Assembly (NCBI GenBank): GCA_905331475.1
Contig: CAJNYU010001690.1
Coordinates: 1-64,000 of the forward strand
Direction: 5' to 3'
Length of the DNA stretch: 64,000 nucleotides
From: Rotaria socialis
Taxonomy: Eukaryota > Rotifera > Eurotatoria > Philodinida > Philodinidae
Numbering within the stretch: position 1 is the stretch's first letter; the number at the start of each line of letters is the position of its first letter. The position numbers and the translations under genes were made by a program. Positions 9,174-21,500 of the stretch are shown here, piece by piece. Below the pieces are notes generated by a model. The model searched no databases and was not told where the DNA came from. It worked only from the letters and a program-made list of their open reading frames with translations.

Positions 9174-12100
9174 ATGTTTAAAAAATCCTATCATAGTGCA
9201 ATATCTCTGATCATTGTTGCCATACGTTCAATAAAAATTGAATCTGAACTCAATTTAGTTAATCAAATGAAATTAATGAATGACAAGAAGCAATTCAACA
9301 AGGCGCTCGAATTATTCGATAAGCATAAGGACAAGAGTATTGACCGATCTTCCAATATGATTCTTACACAGATTTTAAAAGCATGTGCCGGCATAGGTGA
9401 TCTTCAACGTGGATCAACAATTCATCGTCTCGTTTCATCTCGACTTGAAAACGATTCTTATCTATTAGCATCATTAATTCATCTCTACAGTAAGTTGTAG
9501 TAAAACAACTTCCCCATATTTCTCTGTATATTACAGTGCAGTGTGGTGAAGTAGCTCAAGCTCAATCCTTATTTGACGTATCAACAAAAAAGACATTATC
9601 AATTTATGGAGCTATGATGAAAGGTAGATTTTATTTTTATACGCATAATCATATTAAATCAACTTGTTTATTTGAGGTTATATTAAAAACAATCAAGCAG
9701 ATAACGTAGTTGATCTGTTCAAGAGGATTAAAAATCCTGATGAAATTATTATTATTCTTTTGTTTAATGCTTGTGCTCAATTAGGAACAGATGAGGCATT
9801 AAATTTAATAAAACAAGTCTTATCAAAAACCCCAAAATCATTCGAATCAAATTCTTATCTTTTAACTTCTCTACTAGATGCGTTAATGAAATGTGGTGAT
9901 GTTAAGCAAGCTGAAATATGGTTTAATAGGTCGACAAAAAACTCTTACCAATGTATGGAGCTATGATGAAAGGTAACAGTTCTTTCAATAGGTGGCAGAA
10001 TTTCATTTAATTGGATCGAGTAATTGTAGGCTATATACAGAATAGTATGGAAAACGAAGCTATTGAACTTTTTAAGAAATTAAAAACTCCCGGTGAAATT
10101 GCGTTCACTCTTTTTTTTAATGCTTGTGCCCAATTAGGGACAGAGGAAGCATTAAATTCAATAAAGCAAGTTTCATCGAAAATTGTTCAATCATTTCAAT
10201 CGAATTCTCGTCTTTTAACTTCTCTATTAGATGGATTAGTTAAATGTGGTGGCATAACATATGCTGAAAATTTATTTAATACATTTAAAAACAAAACAGT
10301 TTCAATGTACAAAGTTATGATAAATGGATTTCTCAAAGAAAATAATTGTTTGAAAGTACTCAGCTTGTTTAATCAAATGAAGATGAATAACGTTGAAATA
10401 GATCATATCATTTGGACTTGTATTATTAAATGTTTATCAGAAATTGGTGATGGCGATTTCTGTCAATCGATTGTTGAAAAAATTCCTGAATCTTGTTTTG
10501 TTGATAGTCAAATACATAATGCCTTAATCAATATGTGGGTTAGTTCAAATGGAATTCTTTTTAATATTTTTCGTTCTAAAAAATCCAATTTAGGGAAAGT
10601 GTGGATGTGTCAATCGAGCAAAAGAAATATTTGAAAAAATGTCTCAACCGAATCAAATTGGATATGCAGCAATGAGTGTGTTTCAAATATTTTCCTTTGA
10701 AAAAAAAAGAACTGCTCTTTTTTTCAGTTAATTCTTATGGCTTAAATGGAATGGGCCTTCAATCAATTGAACTTTATTATCAAATGCCCAAAGAATTGAT
10801 TAATGAAGCCACATATATTTGTGTTTTAAACGCATGTTCACATTCCGGACTTGTCAACGAAGCTCTTTCAATATTCAAAACTATTGAAATCAAAACGGAA
10901 CGAATATATACCAGTATAGTAAAACAAATTGTGTACTTTCTTTTACAGTTGAATGAGTTCTTTTATTAGATCGATTGCCTCAGTCGTGCATCATTTTTCA
11001 AAGAAGCACAACAATTAGTAGACGAATTTGAACGTTCGCACATACCTGCATTACCGATGCATCGTCAGTATGCTTTTAAATATCTTCAACGAGTTATTTG
11101 ACTTCGATCAAATATTTCCTATTTGTATTTAATTTCTAAAAAAAGGTTCATTAGTCAAATATGAATATAGATCATTTCGCTGTTTTGTTAATTGCTGTCT
11201 GCATATAGAGAAGTTCAACCTCACTTAATTTGAAATTTAATATCTAATTGAAATGAAAGATGATTTATTTCGTTAATCGAAACGTTCATCCTGCATGATC
11301 TCGAAAGCAAAAATACCGATATAGGTGACGATTTTATTTTAGTTCTGTATTTTTAGACTCGATATTATTCAGAATAACCATCGAAACGTTCTTTTCTACA
11401 ATGACTGTTTTGTATAGTAAAATAAATTTTATAAATAAAGCGAATCTACCATGAAAAAATGTTTTTTTTTCCTCGACGAAGAATCATTCGATTTGATCAA
11501 GGGAAAGTAGAACATTAAAATGACGTGTCTCGCATTTTTCTGTCGCCATTTGGCATAGCATTGCACGATGTACGATGAAGATATATCGTCTATTAACTAA
11601 TGTTTTATTGAAGGCTATGTTTTTTGTTTGAGACTACGTATAGCCGAGTCAACTGAACATAAAACTTCCGTACATCTTTTCGTCTGAATTATTTCTGTAT
11701 TGATGTTTAGTTGAGTGTTTATGTTGTGAAGTATATAAATATCGCTAACGAGAAATGTCAGTAAACCACTTTTTCCAGCCTGATCTTCTTTGTTCTGAGA
11801 GAAAACTGGTCTATCAAGTATATTTTGCCGTGAAAGAAACTAAAAAACTTCAATTCAATATTTTAATATGACTTAGAGTCAGAGAGTAATCGTTGCTTTG
11901 ATTGATGTTGAAATAGATTTTTCTTCTATTAATTATTCCTCTAAAACAGGAATGAGGTAGCAATTTTCATAAAATATAACGATGAACAAAATTTAACAAA
12001 GATAACATTAGGAAATATGGTACACAGTAGCTATATGTAAGTTTAAGTACTGATTTTATTTGTCTCAGCAATAAAGTTAGAACTCATTTATGTCCTTCAG

Positions 12101-13773
12101 TTTCATTAAATCAATATAAAATACGGTCAGTTAGCATCATATTTTTCATTCTCTTCAATAAGCTTCTTCTCGATTGTTAATCGAAGTAATGGTAGGAAAG
12201 GTCAAGAGAAATCAGAGAACTTCAACTGAAAACATGCGATCACTTCTCTTCGAAAATACATAATTACACAAAAAAAGAAATAAGAATGAACTACATACAT
12301 ATAATAAAAGAACATCAATAAAGATAAAATAAAAGTGTAATGTTGTTGTAATTATTTTTCAATTTGCCGTTCGAACAGGATGTTATCGATATTCTTAGAC
12401 TTCCTATTTATCCTTCGTTAATTTATCATTTATCCAACTGTTGAAAAATTTTGCATTCAACCCTTGTTATTACAACGGAAATAGACATGATAGATCGAGC
12501 ATTTGAAGAAAGAAATGGAAATTAATTTCTATCGTATTTCTAAAATTCTGAAAATTCTGCAACATGATCGGCTAAAAAACATCTGAAAACGACAATTCTG
12601 TTTTTCCGTTGTTCAGGTCAAATTTTGAAAGGGAATGACGCTACCATTTTTTTTTATAACAAAAACGTTCGTGTGACATTGCCAGAGCATGTGGATCTCA
12701 TTCTATTCTGACCTGATGCCCTACGCTGCTCCAAGGTAGGACAGGTCTATACTAGCCTGCCAACATCTACGTCATTAACTCAAATTAAATCGAAAGAGTG
12801 AAATTATTTAATTTTATGAAAAGAAATGACAAACTTGCCAAACGATAGACTCGAATTACTGATTCAAGCTGTGTCGCGACGAGCATATCAGATGCATTTT
12901 ATATTTGCATGTCAAATGAATATCAGATGTGTTGTTTTATTTCTAAGAATTAAAAGCAACAAATAACAGAAAAGCTAAATACAGAAATAATTTTTTATTG
13001 AAATATTTTGCAATTTACTCTCGCTTGTTTATTTTCAGTTGCATTGTTATCAGGCGCTCGGAATGCAAATAATAGTCACATGTCGCAACAAATTTATGAT
13101 CGTGTGGTGAAACTTTTTTCTCAGTCAAACCATTCATTAACACCAGCTACAGTTCTTCTTGCTAATGTTTATGGATCATCTGGTCATATTGATAAAGCGT
13201 CAGATATTAAAACTCAATTATATCAATCAGATACAAAGAAAAGAATTGGCCTTGCATGGACTGTCACCAATGGACAAGTTTATGTAAGTTTACAAATAAA
13301 GTAACATTAATTGAGATAAATAATATGATATGATTATTTTAGCAATTTCGAGCTCATGATCGATCTCATCCTCGATCGCACGAAATCAAAGCGGAGCTTG
13401 AAAAAATAGCCAATGAGCTTATTGACCATGGTCATGTATTTGATGCAAGTTGGATTACATGACAATTAAATCTAGATGAAACTATCGTATCAGTTCTTTG
13501 CGGACATAGTGAGAAAATTGCAATAGCATGGAATTTTGTTGTCAATCCACATACATCAAAAATTCAAGTTACGAAAAATCTTCATGTTTGTGGTGATTGT
13601 CGTAAGTACTTTTATTTGAAAGTTTCTTATTTTTTGTTCTTTCTTTTTTCTTCGTAGATCGAGCAACTAAATTAATAGCTGCCATTCGTCAATGTGAAAT
13701 TATTGTTCGTGATGCAAATCGTATTCATCATTTCTATACGAATGGACAATGCTCATGTAATGATTATTTTTGA
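9174..13773 (+). pseudogene. PPR-DYW pentatricopeptide RNA-editing-type protein, probably decaying
   Basis: Ten exons join in phase: 9174-9489, 9537-9623, 9677-9972, 10030-10538, 10594-10675, 10728-10918, 10970-11063, 13039-13283, 13343-13601, 13658-13773. Most introns are about 45-65 bp; the seventh is 1,975 bp. The start ATG opens a Lys/Ser-rich leader that could target mitochondria. Then come PPR repeats (helical pairs such as SYLLTSLLDALMKCGDVKQA and YICVLNACSHSGLVNEALSI), an E-type region (ALLSGARNANN), and a DYW deaminase domain with zinc-site HSE in CGHSEKIAIAW, CGDCH, and the ending CSCNDYF in place of DYW. Such proteins edit C to U in organelle RNA in plants; homologues in bdelloids are attributed to horizontal transfer. 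Two defects: a one-base slip in an A run near 9940 (exon 3) and an in-frame TGA after SWIT near 13460, upstream of the catalytic HSE. Confidence 0.8.
11064..13038. other. Unusually long intron of the PPR-DYW gene
   Basis: 1,975 bp between donor CATC|GTCAGT and acceptor TTTTCAG|TTGC, against about 45-65 bp for the other introns of this gene. The join restores the conserved PMH-LALLSGARN sequence. I found no open frame, terminal repeat or RNA gene inside; an old insertion is possible. Confidence 0.6.
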
Positions 13774-15018
13774 AATAAAAATAAATTTTATTTCAAATTT
13801 AAGCCAAAGAAAAATAATTCTTTTCTCGCCAATTTATTTAACAATGAAAAATCAATTAGAAATCGTATCACGAATGTATACCAATTGATTTGCGCGAAAT
13901 GTAACATAAGTGGATCGATTTCATTGTGACAGAGGATATAGTTACAACTGTGAAAAGACCATGGAGATTCGCGCAGGATAAGTAGACACTCGATTCTCGT
14001 CGACACCCTCAATATATCTTGAAAATGCATAGAAATATAGACGAATAAATATAGATTATCCTAATTTTAGTATTCTTATTTAAAAATGAATAGAAAATTA
14101 AAGTTTTGACTTTATTGTGAAATAAGTAAACCTATGATTTTGCCTAAAAATGTCAACAGTAGTTGACAGCTTCGGTGATTGAATTGGCCCCATTTGAAGA
14201 TCATCAATTAACATTTGTAGAGAGAACGAACGCGGACTCCAAGCAGCTCAAACTAATAAAGAAAAAGCTGTTTGTTGATTTTTATCAAGAGTTTTCATGG
14301 TTTTACTACAGAATTCAATGAACCTGTTTGAAGTAGAGAAGCATTTCGATCAAAAGCACATTCTAGTAAATATTTGGAATTATTGATATGTCAACTAATA
14401 TCAAGAGCATTTAGCCAACACCGACCATACATAACCGCTTCTGAGAATAATTTTTATAATTTTTACTTTCTTTCTATCACCAAGCTACTCCTAATAAACG
14501 AACAGCATATCCTATATCGAACATTTTTCGCAATGAAGATTCTATTTTATTTGTATTGTTCACGAAACCAAACTACAAGCAAGAAATATGTCACTGATTA
14601 TCAATTATTACCAATAAGAAAAAAAGAGATTGCACGTCAACGATACGAAGTATATAGCTGGCGGTTCATAGGAAACATCTTTTCTAGTTTGCATTGATTT
14701 GAATTGAATATTTGTTCAAAAGATTTAGAGTTTGATTCTCTATGAAACCATGCAGAAGTGTATTCTTCAAGACTAAAAATAAAAAAGTTACGTGTGAGCG
14801 TAGCGTGTATAGGTCTTCTTTATATGTGAGGATATGTTTTAAGATTTGTTGAATCTCCTCACATGCACACCCCAGTTCAGATGGTTCCTTCATAACAAAA
14901 AAACTCTATTCTAGTGTAAAAATCGTCAAATAATAAACTATCTTAAATTTGATTCATTTTTCATTTATTTTATTATTTTTATTTCCATGACCCAATCAAA
15001 AGAAAAATCACAGAGTTA
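13774..15018. other. Intergenic, no gene seen
   Basis: AT-rich with short chance frames only. AATAAA words directly after the PPR-DYW stop may serve as its polyadenylation signal. The hairpin at 14822-14868 is listed separately. Confidence 0.5.
14822..14868. repeat. Short hairpin with conserved loop (copy 2)
   Basis: Left arm TATGTGAGGATATGTT and right arm AATCTCCTCACATGCAC pair over about 14 positions, with loop TTAAGATTTGTTG. The loop is nearly identical to the copy at 8808-8855. Confidence 0.55.
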
Positions 15019-15363
15019 TTAATAACTAGAAAAAGGCATTCGATCGATGCCTCTCTGTTGATTGATCAACGATGATGGAAATGACACGCCGAATTTTGCT
15101 AAGCAATCGTACGTTGGAAAACAATAAAGTGTTGTTTGTTGATCATCATGATTTGTTTTGAATAAAATTCGTTCAAAATCATTATCATTATCACTATCAT
15201 ATTGAGTATTTTCATCTTTTTCATGTTCATCATCGTGTTCATCATCTGAATGTTCAGTTGAATAGAGATTAATTTGTTTTTCGATGGTTTTTTTCAATGG
15301 TACTTGAACTGTTTCTAAACAATTCATTTGTTGAAATAATTCAATACAATCATTGATAGCAAC
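15019..15363 (-). CDS. 3' part of an unrecognised acidic protein gene, abutting a foldback transposon
   Basis: On the minus strand an open frame runs from the edge of the foldback element (15363) to a stop at 15019: about 114 residues, VAINDCIELFQQMNCLETV onward, with an acidic His/Asp/Glu stretch (HSDDEHDDEHEKDENTQYDSDNDND) in the middle. On the far side of the element (16227-16330) another minus-strand frame (DHQRNGQDESLNSKQNNAKTC) looks coding as well, but I could not join the two in phase, so whether the element interrupts an exon or an intron is open. No family is recognised. An ATG at 15327 is the first in the remaining frame. Confidence 0.45.
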   Translation of the reverse strand, partial: VAINDCIELFQQMNCLETVQVPLKKTIEKQINLYSTEHSDDEHDDEHEKDENTQYDSDNDNDFERILFKTNHDDQQTTLYCFPTYDCLAKFGVSFPSSLINQQRGIDRMPFSSY

Positions 15364-16226
15364 TAGGGATGCACTAATTCCAATTCGAGTCTATTCAATT
15401 CTTAGAATTGGTCGGAATTTGTCTGAAACCGGTATAGAATCGGCTCTAAATGAGTGTAGAATTAACTGAAACTGATGGTACCATTGATTAGTCTTGACTA
15501 GCAAGTGCTTGGATTTACCTAACATAAAATAAAGAAAGTGGGACGCATGAGGTCTTAAATCTGAAGATTGAGATTTCTATCATATAAAACTACAACTCGA
15601 GTCACAATTAATAACATATTTGGAATCAGAGCAAAATACTGACTCGAACAATGCATATTTTAAATACTTTCGGCAACTCTTTTTTTCTACCGAAAATTCA
15701 TCTGGGGTATCCCTCAGGGTTCAGTCCAATAATACAAAACGACTTTTGTTTCAGTGCTCAGGCATGCGATGTTTTTCTATATTACTAAGCATTTTACATG
15801 CTTCACAGTTAATTACTGCTGTCCAAGTTGCTTTCTGATTAGTTTCTTTTTTTGACTGAACCCTGAGGGGTACCCCAGATGAACTTTCGGTAAAAAAAAA
15901 GAGTTGCCGAAAGTATTTAAAATATACATTGTTCGGGTCAGTATTTTGCTCTGATTCCAGATATGTTATTAATTGTGACTCGAGTTGTTGCTTTTATGAT
16001 AGAAATCTCAATCTTCAGATTTAAGGCCTTATACGCCCCACTTTCTTTATTTTATGTTTGGTAAATCCAAGCACTTGCTAGCCAAGACTAATCAATTGTA
16101 CCATCAATTTCAGTTAATTCTACACTCATTTAGAGCCAATTCTATACCGGTTTCAGACAAATTCCGACCAATTCCAAGCCAAGAATTGGAATTGAATTGG
16201 TTGGAATTGGAACTGGTGCATCCCTA
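15364..16226. mobile_element. 863-bp foldback (long inverted repeat) DNA transposon, non-autonomous
   Basis: Two long inverted arms, about 15364-15729 and 15853-16226, are near-identical, separated by a spacer of about 120 bp. The tips read TAGGGATGCAC and GTGCATCCCTA. Matching landmarks include CTTTCGGCAACTC versus GAGTTGCCGAAAG and TCATCTGGGGTA versus TACCCCAGATGA. TA occurs at both tips, compatible with a TA target duplication; an 8-bp duplication as in hAT elements was not seen. There is no transposase frame, so mobilisation would need a partner element. High arm similarity suggests recent origin or ongoing arm conversion. Confidence 0.8.
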
Positions 16227-17013
16227 ATTTACAATGAAGCTACATGTTTTCGCGTTGTTTTGCTTTGAATTCAACGATTCATCTTGGCCATTTCTCTGGT
16301 GATCTTCAATCCGATTTATGATGATATGTTCAGTCCCCGTACTCGTTGAATACACACATGAGTGAAGGATATGTTCAAAAAATTAATCTCATCGACAAAA
16401 GACAAGTTAATCTGTGTTTATAGTTTTTGATAATGAAGGAGAAAAGTTTAAAAGAAACGATTCTTTGCGACTGTGTAACTTATCGCTGGCAATCATCATG
16501 GCTGTTTTTAACAGTATACAATTTCTCCTCGTCGATTTATTTCGATGCTTGTCAGATAAATACGTATGAAAATATTTCAATTTCGTTTGTACCGTTATAC
16601 CATTTCGCATTGTATACGCACGATCCTAAGAGTACCGATTCATTTTATTCGACCACATGACTTTCGGCACCAACATAGTATGATAGCTAAAAATAAGCTT
16701 TGTAAATACAGATGAATCATTCAACTAATGTAAACACTAGTTGTTAATATGATACGCGAAGACGTATTTAATTGACGACGATACTTTAGATATATAATCA
16801 TAATGACGTGATGTATAATCAAATAACGTCAAGGATGATAATAGCAACATATTTTCTTTGTTCTTGTGATTATTATTTGTTGCGTTTCAGTTGAATGATT
16901 TCAATGTGGGCACCTCCTTTCTTTTTTATTTCGACGTAAATATAAAATGTATACAAAACACGCTTTCTGTATTCGATTAGTTATATACACTACAGTTCGC
17001 TAAAGCAATCGGA
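16227..17013. other. Intergenic, no firm gene
   Basis: Besides a possible minus-strand coding remnant at 16227-16330 (see the neighbouring partial gene), only chance frames are present. Direct upstream sequence of the small gene at 17014 has a TATAAAAT-like word near 16940. Confidence 0.4.
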
Positions 17014-17342
17014 ATGTCTGGTGAAGGCCTTTTTGGACGCGGTAAGTTCTTGTATCAATCTTCTCATTGTTGAAATATGTATGCCTATTTAAAGTTATCG
17101 GTACCGGTGTTGATGCCGGCATAGATATGCAGGCTGATCGCGTCGCTGACGGTTTTATAGCCAAACTCGAAAATGAAGTGACTGAGATTTGGAATGTCCG
17201 ATACTTCTATATTTTATCTTAATGTATTTTCACGTAGTTTCTACCTGGAGGTGCCACTGGCACTATCGGTCAAACTATTGACACTGGCGTCAACATGTTC
17301 ATCAACAACGAAATCAATCGTGATGTCAATCGTTTTGTTTAG
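17014..17342 (+). CDS. Small glycine-rich protein of unknown function (three exons)
   Basis: Exons 17014-17041, 17095-17177 (or to 17195) and 17238-17342 join in phase to give 71 or 77 residues; the ambiguity is which of two in-phase donors (GTGACT or GTCCGA) is used. The protein starts MSGEGLFGRVIGTGVDAG and ends IGQTIDTGVNMFINNEI then a short tail; GTGVDAG and DTGVN give it a weak internal echo. No signal peptide, membrane helix or known domain is visible. Introns are 53 and about 45-60 bp. A polyadenylation signal AATAAA lies at 17362, 20 bp after the stop, which supports a real transcript. Codon use is GC-richer than the surrounding DNA. Confidence 0.6.
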
Positions 17343-17715
17343 ACACATCTTATTCGATATCAATAAAATTTATCTATTTCATCGAACGTAAAATAAACTG
17401 TAAAAATATATTTTATTCATTAAAATCTGTTAAGATCCCGATATTAGCGTTGATCATGACCAGCTGTTATTTCATATTCACTTTTATTGTCTCTATAAAC
17501 GAAATTGGGAATTTAAATTATACAAATATAAAAGAAAAGAGCAAATAGAATAGTAACGTGACGTGAGATACCATGATGAAGTATCTTATCGAGATGCAAC
17601 ATGTCACATTTTCTAAATTTTAAATTTAAATAAATAAACTATAATATCAAATCATATCAAATCAAATCAAATTAAATAGATTTACATTTTAAATAAGATA
17701 AAAGAAGAGAATTAA

Positions 17716-17773
17716 AGGGTGGTGTGTGTGTGCACAGGCAATGAATCAGTAAACCCACACCCACACCCTCAAG
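17716..17773. repeat. Telomere-like hairpin (GTGTGGGTG arms), copy A
   Basis: Left arm AAGGGTGGTGTGTGTGTG and right arm ACCCACACCCACACCCTCAA pair imperfectly around a loop of about 18 bases. Arms match the bdelloid telomere unit TGTGGG. Same family as 18003-18064 and 46912-47011. Confidence 0.6.
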
Positions 17774-18002
17774 AACATATGAAATGTAACAGTAGATCTG
17801 AAAAGCAAACAAGCCTGCCACTAAGGCACACGATATCATCGCCAAATTTGCTCCTTTCATAATAACATCGTCGCAAAAGTTCATATGATTACACACCTAC
17901 AACTATTATCATCAAATGATCTCATAATTCACATTTCCAATGAACCATCGCACCATGCGGTTCTAGAAAGCGAAATCAACACCTTCTGAATCTCATACAA
18001 CT

Positions 18003-18064
18003 ACTTGAGGGTGTGGGTGGGAGTGCATATGAAAGAAGAACGCACACACCCACGCCCTCAACTT
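18003..18064. repeat. Telomere-like hairpin, copy B
   Basis: Left arm ACTTGAGGGTGTGGGTGGGA and right arm CACACACCCACGCCCTCAACT pair over about 20 bases with a loop of some 13 bases. It is the most regular copy in the window, 230 bp from copy A. The remaining parts of 17343-18518 carry no gene. Confidence 0.65.
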
Positions 18065-18417
18065 GGTCGAGACTGATAATCAATAAATTTCGAAAAGATA
18101 TGCCTTCTATTACTTTTAATGACATCGTATAGATAAATGAACTGTTTGATTTCAAAGTTTTGCTGAAAAGAAAAAACAAATATCTATCGCAATCATGATT
18201 ATGCCATATCAAATGATCATATTACTTATCAATGTTAATATTTGTTTATAATTGAGTATTTACACTTGAAGATAATCCTGTTCATTGAATTGAAACTTTC
18301 CGTTTATGTACAGTAAATCAAAAATGCTTTCTATCACAAATTATATTCAAGAGCAAGTCAAAATTTTCATGCACGACTTTATATTTTAACTAAAGATGTG
18401 CATTTCTACAGCTCTAG

Positions 18418-18423
18418 TTTATT
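18418..18423 (-). terminator. Polyadenylation signal AATAAA of the giant gene
   Basis: On the minus strand AATAAA lies about 95 bases after the stop codon at 18519, at a usual distance for cleavage and polyadenylation. Confidence 0.5.
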
Positions 18424-18518
18424 GAAAATAATAAAAAGAAAATCGCTCTAAGGTTAACACTAATGTTGAATGTATGTAAAATTTAATCCTGTTTAGTACA
18501 TAAGTCACAGCAGAGAGT

Positions 18519-21500
18519 TTAAAGATAATCAACCATTATTTTGACGCTGATCTCTCGTGCTAGAATTTCCGAGAAACGCTCGACGAGTGCATCACTTGTT
18601 GTACTGTTAGCAGCGATATGATTGAATACAGTTTTAAGATCATTGCCTGTCTGTGCTGAATATGTTCGACCACCACTGGCTGCTGCCATATTAGTCAGCA
18701 ACTGTGCTGCTGAACTTCCTTGAGATATTCCAGAGCCAAAGCCGACCGTATGACATACAAAGTTGTGATTTACTCCATATTGTTGTTTAAGTTGTCGTAT
18801 GATTGCTACACAATCTTTACCGCTGCCATCCCCGCCATCTGACATGAAAATCATGACGACCGAGGATTTTGTTTGATCATTAGCTATTGCTTGTTTGGCT
18901 ATCTCTAGACCTTGAAAATAATTTGTACCGCCACCTTTCATAGATAGCAAGCGGGGCGTATTAGCAAGTTGTTGCTGTTGACAAATAATGCGAGCGGTGG
19001 AATCGAACTGAACGACAGTGAAATAATCTCCTGCACCTTGATCATCATTACGTCTGTTTAAAAATGCGTTATAGGCAGATTGCAAGGCGTTCCATTCACC
19101 AGTCATGGAGCCTGATTCATCAAGTACAAAGACAAAATGAAATGATTGTGCCTCTTGTTCTTCATCATCAAATAGCTTAATCTTAGTAAATTGTTTGCCT
19201 GTCTCGTCCTTTTGAGCATCGTAATAGGAAGCAAAAGCTTTTTCCATTTTAGCTGTTGCATTTGGTTTGATACGACAAAAAATAAGATCGATTTCTGCAT
19301 CTTTCTTCAGAAGACCGGCACAGATGGTGCTCACTGTGTGTGTTGGTACTCCCTAAAAATATAAAGTCGCATGTATTATAGATATTTATGATCGACAAAA
19401 TGAAAAAATCTTTTTTTATAATTTATTCAAAAAAAGAAAAATTCGTACCTGAGCATGCTGATCTATAGTTAAATTTTCATTTAGTTCCGGTCCATGGCCC
19501 GGTGCATCAGTAATGAGAACGATGAAGCGAGCATTCGTGTTACTCCATGTCAAGGTTAAACACTGATTAAGTGCACCAAGAACATCTTCAGGTATGTCAC
19601 CACCACCACTTGCTGTTAATCCATTGAGGAAATTAATTATTTTAGTTGCTTCATCAGTGAAGTCCTGAACAAAGAATTGTGGTCTATCACTGATATCACG
19701 ATAGCCCACGATGGCAAAGCGCAATTTTAATTTAAGCGATGGATATTCTTTTTCAATCAATTTGGTGATGTCTTCGATAATTATTTTCATTTGTCCTTTA
19801 GCTGCTGATAACCATCGTGACATACTTCCAGTACAATCGAGACAGAAACAAATATCAACTGTTATATTAGATGGTGGATGACCACTATTAATTAATATTT
19901 TCTCGCGTTCACCAGCCAAATCTTGTATCATTTCTCCAAAGACTTTATTCGATTTAATGCCATCAAAGAGGGTCTTTTTCGGTGTGTCACTGTTTTCATC
20001 GTTATCTATATCTTCATCTTCGTTCGTTTTTTGTGGCCATTCGAGTGAAAATAATTGAGTTTCTTGTTCGAATAAAGATCTCAAAGCTTTAGGTAAACCA
20101 TATGGTGCAGCACATTGTAAATATCGTTTATACGTAGACTTTAAATTGGTTTGATCGGTACCTATAGCCATTGCAATAAGATCAATGTTATGATCTTCAG
20201 CACGTTGTTGTATCATAGACAGACGATTGCCACAATTGCTATAACCATCAGTTAGAATAAAAATCTTCTTTTCACCTCGTGTCGGACATTGAATAAGAAG
20301 ATCGATAGCAGCCTCAAGAGCATCTGCATCTTTAGTATCATCATCTCGATCGAAACGTAGTTGCTGCATGAGTGTGTAAATGCAAGCTGCATCCCAAGGC
20401 TGTTCATTGGTTTTAATTAAGCGCACATCTCTACCAAAAACAATAATACCGAAATTTTCCAAACTAAGTTTTCGTAGCGCAGCAGTAAAGACGACAATTG
20501 TTTTGATCATACCAATACTCAACGTGCCGAACATAGAAGTCGACACATCTAAAACAAGACAAATTGCATGATCTCGTTTGCCACCGGCTAATTTAGCACT
20601 AAAAATTTTCTTATACGTCCACTCAGTAGTCATTGCTTTGATCACACCAGGCAAATACAGAGATGAGCCACGTAGTGCTGCTCGACGGCGCGTAAATTTG
20701 TTAAACGGAAAGACTATGTCACCAAGTACAGCCGATAGATCATCGACTAGACCTGAAAACTCATATTCATAGCTTATCCATTTTTTCTCTATCTCTTGCA
20801 TCATAGATGTTGGTTTGAGCGAATGATAATATTGGCGAAGTGCATCCATAGCTCGCGATCCATAATCAGTGTATTCATGTGCTTGTGATAAATAAGTTGA
20901 TAATTGTGAACGAATCTAAAAAAAGAGAAAAATCAATATATTAATAGATTGAATTTCAGAGAACATCTTCGTTGTAAGAGATGATTATGAAATCATCGAA
21001 TATCTATTTACTTGGGTCAATCTTGGGATGCTAGTTGTTGGACTGCTGATTGTATACGAAGTTTGATTGATTGCTGTATATTTTTCTTTTGTAGCAAGAA
21101 TTTCTTCAATCAGTATATTTGAATTAACACATGGCACTTTGATTTGGATCACTGGATATGGTGTTGCCGGTGGTAATGCTGATGAAGATACTTTGGCCAG
21201 ACAAGCCTTTACCATATCATGCATAAGTTGAGGTATCTTATATGGAAGTTCAGAAATATTATTTGCTTTGAGAATGCAACTTTGAGCTTGCTTTAAACGT
21301 CGAAGTAGAACTTGACTGCTACTTTGATCAGCTGTTTCAATGAACATGAAACCAAGATTGATTTTATTTCTATTGATTGTTTCCGAATAACTTTGATCAT
21401 CGCGTTCTTGTGTTAAACCATCGGTAATCATCAAAACAAGGCGATGAATAATAGATTCTGACGGTCTTTGTGTTTCTTCTACTGGAAATATTTTATTAGC

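Noticed and set aside
15364-16226. The foldback element acting as a precise intron
   Set aside because: GTAAAT and TAG occur at its edges, but joining the flanks does not keep the reading phase.
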